A stretch of DNA of 64,000 bases, taken from assembly GCA_964245075.1 (NCBI GenBank), contig CAXTLC010000011.1, positions 8,275 through 72,274 of the forward strand. The letters are read 5' to 3'. Positions within the stretch are counted from its first letter, which is position 1; each line of letters starts with the position of its first letter. Made by a program: the position numbers and the translations under genes. Positions 59,744-64,000 of the stretch are shown here, in pieces. Below the pieces are notes generated by a model that was not told the origin of the DNA, did no database searches, and worked only from the letters and a program-made list of their open reading frames with translations. The DNA is from LMUY01 sp964245075 (lineage in GTDB: Bacteria; Pseudomonadota; Alphaproteobacteria; Acetobacterales; Acetobacteraceae).

Positions 59744-60681
59744 TACCGTATCCTCGGGTCAAACAGCGTGTAGCTCAGGTCCACCAGCAGGTTCACCACG
59801 ACGTAAACGAAGGAGAATATCAGCACCACGCCCTGGATGATCGGGTAGTCACGCCGCAGGATCGCGTCCACGACGAGGCGGCCGACGCCGGGTATGGCGA
59901 ACACGCTTTCCGTCACCACCGCGCCGCCGATCAGCCCGGCCACGCCCAGGCCGATCACCGTCACGATCGGCACGGCGGCGTTCTTCAGCGCGTGCACGAA
60001 CAGCACCGGGCGCTGGCCCACGCCCTTGGCCCGCGCGGTGCGGACGTAGTCCTGGCTCAGCACCTCCAGCATGGTGGCGCGGGTGATGCGGGCGATCAGC
60101 GCGATGAAGGCGCCGCCCAGGGTCAGCGTCGGCAGGATCAGGTTGGACAGCCACGGCCACACCCCGGCCGCCAGCGGCGTGTAGCCCTGCACCGGCAGCC
60201 ACTCCAGTTGCAGCGCGAACAGCCAGGCCAGCAGGTAGCCGACCACGAACACCGGCACGGAGAAGCCGAACACGGCGCTCAGCATCACCAGCCGGTCCGC
60301 CGCCGTGCCCTGCTTCCAGGCGGCGAGCACGCCCATCGGCACCGCCACCACGATGGAGAACACCAGGGTCAGCAGCATCAAGGACACGGTCGGCTCCACC
60401 CGCTGCGCGATCATGTGGGTGACCGGCAGGTTGGTGAAGATCGACTGCCCGAGGTCCCCGTTCAGAACGTGCCAGGACCAGTCGCCGAAGCGGACCAGGA
60501 ACGGCCGGTCCAGCCCGAGGGAGGCGCGGATGCGCTCCACGTCCGCCGGGCTGGCTTGGTCCCCGGCGATGATCGCCGCCGGGTCTCCGGGGGCCAGGTA
60601 CAGCAGGCTGAACACGAACAGCGCCACGATCGCCATGACGGGAATGGTCGCCACGATGCGGCGGAGGGCATAGGCGAGCAT
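59740..60681 (-). CDS. Peptide ABC transporter permease (DppB type)
   Basis: A 313-residue permease with about six membrane spans. MLAYALRRIVATIPVMAIVAL is the usual N-terminus, followed by LAPGDPAAIIAG, and the EAA loop is represented by YVRTARAKGVGQRPVLFVHALKN. ATG at 60681 overlaps the stop of the binding protein gene; the frame open further upstream is inside that gene. Confidence 0.94.
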   Translation of the reverse strand: MLAYALRRIVATIPVMAIVALFVFSLLYLAPGDPAAIIAGDQASPADVERIRASLGLDRPFLVRFGDWSWHVLNGDLGQSIFTNLPVTHMIAQRVEPTVSLMLLTLVFSIVVAVPMGVLAAWKQGTAADRLVMLSAVFGFSVPVFVVGYLLAWLFALQLEWLPVQGYTPLAAGVWPWLSNLILPTLTLGGAFIALIARITRATMLEVLSQDYVRTARAKGVGQRPVLFVHALKNAAVPIVTVIGLGVAGLIGGAVVTESVFAIPGVGRLVVDAILRRDYPIIQGVVLIFSFVYVVVNLLVDLSYTLFDPRIRY

Positions 60682-62270
60682 CAGGCCTTCTTCACGTCCC
60701 AGAACACCGGGAACGGCGCCTTCACGATCCCGGAAAGCTTCTTGTTCCAGGCCTGGTAGCCCAGGAAGAAGCCGGTCGGGGCGTACACCACGTCCTCGAA
60801 CGCGGCCTGGTTTGTCCTGACCAGCGCCGCCTTCTCCGACTGGGCGTCGGGCGCCGCATACCATTCAGCGATCCCGGCCTGCACCGCGTCCGATTTGGGC
60901 CAGCCGAACCAGGCCTTGTCCCCGTTGGCGAGCAGGGCGGCGTAGGGCGCCGGGTTGATGCAGTCCGCGCCCGCGTGCCAGGTGAAGAAGATGTTCCAGC
61001 CGCCTTGCGCCACCGGGTCCTTCTTGGCCCGCCGCGCGCCGACCGTGCCCCAATCCAGCGCCTGGTAGTCCACGTTCATGCCGATGCGGGCGAGCAGGTC
61101 CGCGGCCACGTCCCCTTCCGCCTTGGTGATGGCGATGTCGGTCGGCACCATCATGGCGATCTTCTCGCCGTTGTAGCCCGCTTCCTTCAGCAGCGCCTTC
61201 GCCGCGTCGTACTTGCGCGCGCCTTGCAGGACTTCGCCGCCCTGCGCCGTGTAGGCGGGGGTGCCGGGCGTGAAGTAGGACGGGCACCGCTTCCACAGCG
61301 CCTCGTCGTCCCCCACGACGGCGCGCATGAAATCCTCCTGGTCCAGCGCCATCATGACCGCGCGGCGGGCGCGCACGTCGTTGAACGGCGGGTTGAGGTG
61401 GTTGAACCGCATGTCGCCGATGTTGCCGAGCGGGTCCGCGATGTCCACGGCCAGGTTGGAGGAGCGCTTCAACAGCGGCACCAGGTCGGAGATCGGGTTC
61501 TCCCACCAATCCACCTCGCCGTTCTGCAACGCGCCGGCGGCGGTGGCCGCATCCGGGATGATGCGCCACTCGATGCGGTCAAAGAACATCCGCTTGCCGC
61601 CGGCGGACCAGTCGGAGGGTTCGTCGCGCGCCGAGTAGCGGTCGAACTTCTTGAACACGGCGACGCTGCCCGGCACCCATTCGTCCTTGGCGAAGGACAT
61701 CGGGCCGGAGCCGACGAACTCGGTGATCAGCTTGAACGGGTCGGTCGCGGCGATGCGCTCCGGCATGATCACGGCCATCGGCGCGTTGGTCTTGCCGATC
61801 GCGAACAGCATCTTGGCGAACGGCTTGTTCATCCGGATGCGGACCGTGCGGTCATCCGGGCCGTCCATGCCCTCCAGTTGCGCGGCGATGACCTGGCCCA
61901 TCGGATCGCGCACCATCCAGCGCTTGAGGCTGGCGATGACGTCCTTCGGCAGCACGGGCTCGCCGTCGTGGAAGAAGAGCCTGGGCCGCAGCTTGATGGT
62001 CCAAACCAGGCCGTCCTCGCTCGGCTCGGCGCTTTCCGCCATCTGCGGCTTCGGTTCCAGCTTGCTGGTGACGCCGTAGAGCGTGTCCCACACCAGCATG
62101 GCGGCGTTGCGGACGACATACTGGGTGCCGGCAACGGTATCCAGGCTGGACAGGTTGGCTTGCGGGACGAAGCGCAGCACTTTGGCATCCTGCGCCAGGG
62201 ACAGCCGCGGGGCCGCCAGCGTGCCTGCGGCCAGCCCGGCGGAGGCGGACAGGAAATCGCGTCGCTTCAT
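60681..62270 (-). CDS. Peptide/solute ABC transporter substrate-binding protein (family 5)
   Basis: A 529-residue periplasmic binding protein. The leader MKRRDFLSASAGLAAGTLAA has a twin-arginine motif (RRDFL), so export by Tat is likely. Family-5 features: LKPRLFFHDGEPVLPKDVIASL-like sequence (here LRPRLFFHDGEPVLPKDV), NHLNPPFNDVRARRAVMMAL and AKALLKEAGYNGEK. First gene of the operon dppA-B-C-D-lipoprotein-F on the minus strand. Ligand may be a peptide, glutathione or another compound; not decidable here. Confidence 0.93.
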   Translation of the reverse strand: MKRRDFLSASAGLAAGTLAAPRLSLAQDAKVLRFVPQANLSSLDTVAGTQYVVRNAAMLVWDTLYGVTSKLEPKPQMAESAEPSEDGLVWTIKLRPRLFFHDGEPVLPKDVIASLKRWMVRDPMGQVIAAQLEGMDGPDDRTVRIRMNKPFAKMLFAIGKTNAPMAVIMPERIAATDPFKLITEFVGSGPMSFAKDEWVPGSVAVFKKFDRYSARDEPSDWSAGGKRMFFDRIEWRIIPDAATAAGALQNGEVDWWENPISDLVPLLKRSSNLAVDIADPLGNIGDMRFNHLNPPFNDVRARRAVMMALDQEDFMRAVVGDDEALWKRCPSYFTPGTPAYTAQGGEVLQGARKYDAAKALLKEAGYNGEKIAMMVPTDIAITKAEGDVAADLLARIGMNVDYQALDWGTVGARRAKKDPVAQGGWNIFFTWHAGADCINPAPYAALLANGDKAWFGWPKSDAVQAGIAEWYAAPDAQSEKAALVRTNQAAFEDVVYAPTGFFLGYQAWNKKLSGIVKAPFPVFWDVKKA

Positions 62271-62374
62271 CTACTCACCCAACCCTTGATGGCCATCGTC
62301 CAGCGCATGGCTGGCATGACGAAGCCTAGCGGCAGTTTGCCTGCCAACAAGCCAGCAAATGCCATGCCAAGCCG

Positions 62375-64000
62375 TCAGCCGGACTGATGCGCCCTCGCCC
62401 GCGCCGCGTGCGGCCGTCCCGGCTTGCCGCCCGGCTTGGAGTAAGATAGGCGCGGCCGCGCCGGCATGGGGCCGTCGCCCGCCTGGGTGATGCGCGGCTC
62501 GCCCGCCGACGCGTTGGCGGTGGACGCGGCGAAGGCGCCGCTGGCGGCGCGGGCGATCTCGAAGCGCGTGTCGGTGTCGAACACCCGGATCGCGCCGATC
62601 TCCCGCTTGGTCACGCCGCCCAGCCGGCAGATCAGCGGCACCAGCCATTTCGGGTCCGCCCCGTCCCGCCGGCCGACGGCCACGCGGAACTGCACGAAGT
62701 CGCCCGGCGCGGATGGCGCATGGGGGCGTGCTGGTTCGGCGACGACGGTGGCGGTGACCGCCTCCGGCGGCGGCAGCCGGGCGCCGTGCAGGCGGAGCAG
62801 GGCGGCGGCCACGGCGAGCGGGTCATGCCCGGCCAGCAGCGCCTCGGCTTCCTCCCGCTCGGCGCCTTCGGGCACGGCGAACATCGGGTCTTGCAGCAGG
62901 CGCTCGCGGTCACGGGCGCGGATCTCGTCCGGCCCGGGGGCGGCGGACCAAGCGGCGTGCACGCGGGCGGCGTTCAGCACCTGCTCCGCCCGGCGGCGCT
63001 TGGGGTAGGGCACGATGAGCGCGCACACGCCCTTGCGCCCAGCCCGGCCCGTGCGCCCGCTGCGGTGCAGCAGCGTTTCCGGGTTGGTCGGCAGGTCGGC
63101 ATGCACCACCAGGTCCAGCTCCGGCAGGTCGATCCCGCGCGCCGCCACGTCCGTGCACACGCCGACCCGGGCGCGGCCGGACCGCAGCGCGTCCAGGGCG
63201 GCCGTGCGGTCATGCTGGCTGAGCTCGCCGGACAGCATGACGGCGGCGAACCCGCGTTCCGCCAACGCCATGTGCAACCGCTTGGTGCCCTCGCGGGTGG
63301 CGCAGAACACCAGCGCGCCCGGCGCCTCGTACCAGCGCAGGATGTTGACCAGCGCCGCCCCCGTCTCGTGCGCGGGCGTGGCGATGGCGCGGTACTCGAT
63401 GTCGGCATGGGGCTGCGCGCGGTCCACCGTGTCGATGCGCAGCGCGTCCCGCTGGTAGCGCCGGGCCAGGGCGGCGATGTCGTGCGGGATGGTGGCGGAG
63501 AACATCAGGGTGCGGCGTTCGGCGGGCGCCGCGGTCAGGATGAACTCCAGCTCCTCCTGGAAGCCCAGGTCCAGCATCTCGTCGGCCTCGTCCAGCACCA
63601 CGACGCGCAGGTGGGACAGGTCGAGGTTGCCGCGGCGCAGGTGGTCGCCGAGCCGGCCCGGCGTGCCCACCACCACGTGGCACCCGGCGGACAGCGCCCG
63701 GGCTTCCCGCCTGATGTCCATGCCGCCGACGCAGGACGCGATCCGCGCGCCGGCATACAGCCAGGCCAGCTCCGCCTGCACCTGCAACGCCAGTTCCCGC
63801 GTGGGGGCGATGGCGAGGGCGATGGGGGCGCCGGGCGGCGGCAGCTCGCCACCGGGCATCAGGGTGGGGGCGGCGGCGAGGCCGAACGCGACCGTCTTGC
63901 CCGACCCGGTGCGCGCGGACACCAGCAGGTCCCGCCCCTCCGCCTCCGGGGCGAGCACGGCGGATTGGACCTGGGTGGGTTCTTCGTAGCCGCGAGCGGC
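62375..64000 (-). CDS. DEAD-box RNA helicase, DbpA-like (5' end outside window)
   Basis: The frame is open at the window edge; about 541 residues are visible. Near the edge AARGYEEPTQVQSAVL is the Q motif region, then SARTGSGKTVAFGLA (motif I), APTRELALQVQ (Ia), VGTPGRLGDHL (Ib), VLDEADEMLDLGF (II), MFSATIP (III), LVFCATREGTKRL (IV), DVAARGIDLPELDLVVHADL (V) and HRSGRTGRAGRKG (VI). A C-terminal DbpA-type RNA-binding domain is visible (FRVAVGRRDGADPKWLVPLI, GAIRVFDTDTRFEIA), which in DbpA targets 23S rRNA, plus a basic tail. Likely a ribosome-assembly helicase; only the extreme N-terminus is missing. Confidence 0.93.
   Translation of the reverse strand, partial: AARGYEEPTQVQSAVLAPEAEGRDLLVSARTGSGKTVAFGLAAAPTLMPGGELPPPGAPIALAIAPTRELALQVQAELAWLYAGARIASCVGGMDIRREARALSAGCHVVVGTPGRLGDHLRRGNLDLSHLRVVVLDEADEMLDLGFQEELEFILTAAPAERRTLMFSATIPHDIAALARRYQRDALRIDTVDRAQPHADIEYRAIATPAHETGAALVNILRWYEAPGALVFCATREGTKRLHMALAERGFAAVMLSGELSQHDRTAALDALRSGRARVGVCTDVAARGIDLPELDLVVHADLPTNPETLLHRSGRTGRAGRKGVCALIVPYPKRRRAEQVLNAARVHAAWSAAPGPDEIRARDRERLLQDPMFAVPEGAEREEAEALLAGHDPLAVAAALLRLHGARLPPPEAVTATVVAEPARPHAPSAPGDFVQFRVAVGRRDGADPKWLVPLICRLGGVTKREIGAIRVFDTDTRFEIARAASGAFAASTANASAGEPRITQAGDGPMPARPRLSYSKPGGKPGRPHAARARAHQSG

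Noticed and set aside
62290..62375. Distant inverted repeat TGGCATG/CATGCCA upstream of the peptide-transporter operon
   Set aside because: The arms are only 7 bases and nearly 50 bases apart, likely by chance.
1..64000. tRNA, rRNA, CRISPR arrays, insertion sequences or prophage
   Set aside because: No cloverleaf-like segments, repeat-spacer arrays, transposase or integrase motifs were seen on reading; a dedicated RNA search was not possible here.

Overview
The window is 64 kb of gene-dense, very GC-rich (roughly two thirds G+C by eye) bacterial chromosome. It looks like an alphaproteobacterium of the Acetobacteraceae (Rhodospirillales). The main clues are a transaldolase-glucose-6-phosphate isomerase fusion inside a pentose-phosphate operon that also carries gluconokinase, a PuhC-type photosynthetic assembly protein, periplasmic sugar dehydrogenase chemistry and the overall codon bias. 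This is a judgement from gene content, not from a marker gene. I see no rRNA, tRNA, CRISPR array, insertion sequence or prophage.

Layout. 1-8345: the 3' part of a gamma-glutamyltransferase gene, dnaB preceded by a perfect DnaA box, a small secreted protein, an MDR-type oxidoreductase, then alr, a MlaE-type permease, a MlaF-type ATPase and radA packed head to tail. 8342-13353: a TetR regulator divergent from an aldo/keto reductase with twin palindromic operators between them, then a divergent DapA-like / IlvD-Edd-like pair typical of sugar-acid catabolism, the latter translationally coupled to a puhC-like gene. 13337-16336: a three-gene two-component module (CHASE3 histidine kinase, lone receiver, receiver-HisKA_2 kinase). 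16607-27770: a nine-gene pentose-phosphate operon, tkt, tal-pgi, gnd, zwf, two HAD phosphatases, pgl, rpiA, gntK. It can carry gluconate and glucose-6-phosphate through the oxidative and non-oxidative branches; two stem-loops sit between tkt and tal-pgi.

27771-30826: HIT protein, hisE, hisF, birA (minus strand) and gmhA. 30830-37769: a sorbosone/glucose dehydrogenase-like protein, a CHASE3-GAF-GGDEF diguanylate cyclase and a ribose-type sugar ABC transporter. 38117-42573: a complete Mla-like (MCE) lipid transport operon with a STAS-fused permease, headed by an orphan PotD-like binding protein. 42743-43457: two small membrane proteins of the DUF883/holin-like kind. 43454-49020: a branched-chain (leucine-type) acyl-CoA catabolic cluster in which the two carboxylase subunits are intact. 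The acyl-CoA dehydrogenase and the methylglutaconyl-CoA hydratase survive only as 3' scraps.

49190-64000: a CocE-type hydrolase, a DUF4142 lipoprotein, an HSL-type esterase, an M20 amidohydrolase, a nitroreductase, a membrane-anchored chemotaxis receptor, a dipeptide/oligopeptide ABC transporter operon with a small lipoprotein wedged between its two ATPase genes, and the 3' part of a DbpA-like DEAD-box helicase cut by the window end. No single spectacular new system stands out. The most interesting items are the orphan puhC, the decaying leucine-type cluster, the TetR operator pair, the tkt/tal-pgi stem-loops and the palindromic element that has become coding sequence in the peptide-transporter ATPase.
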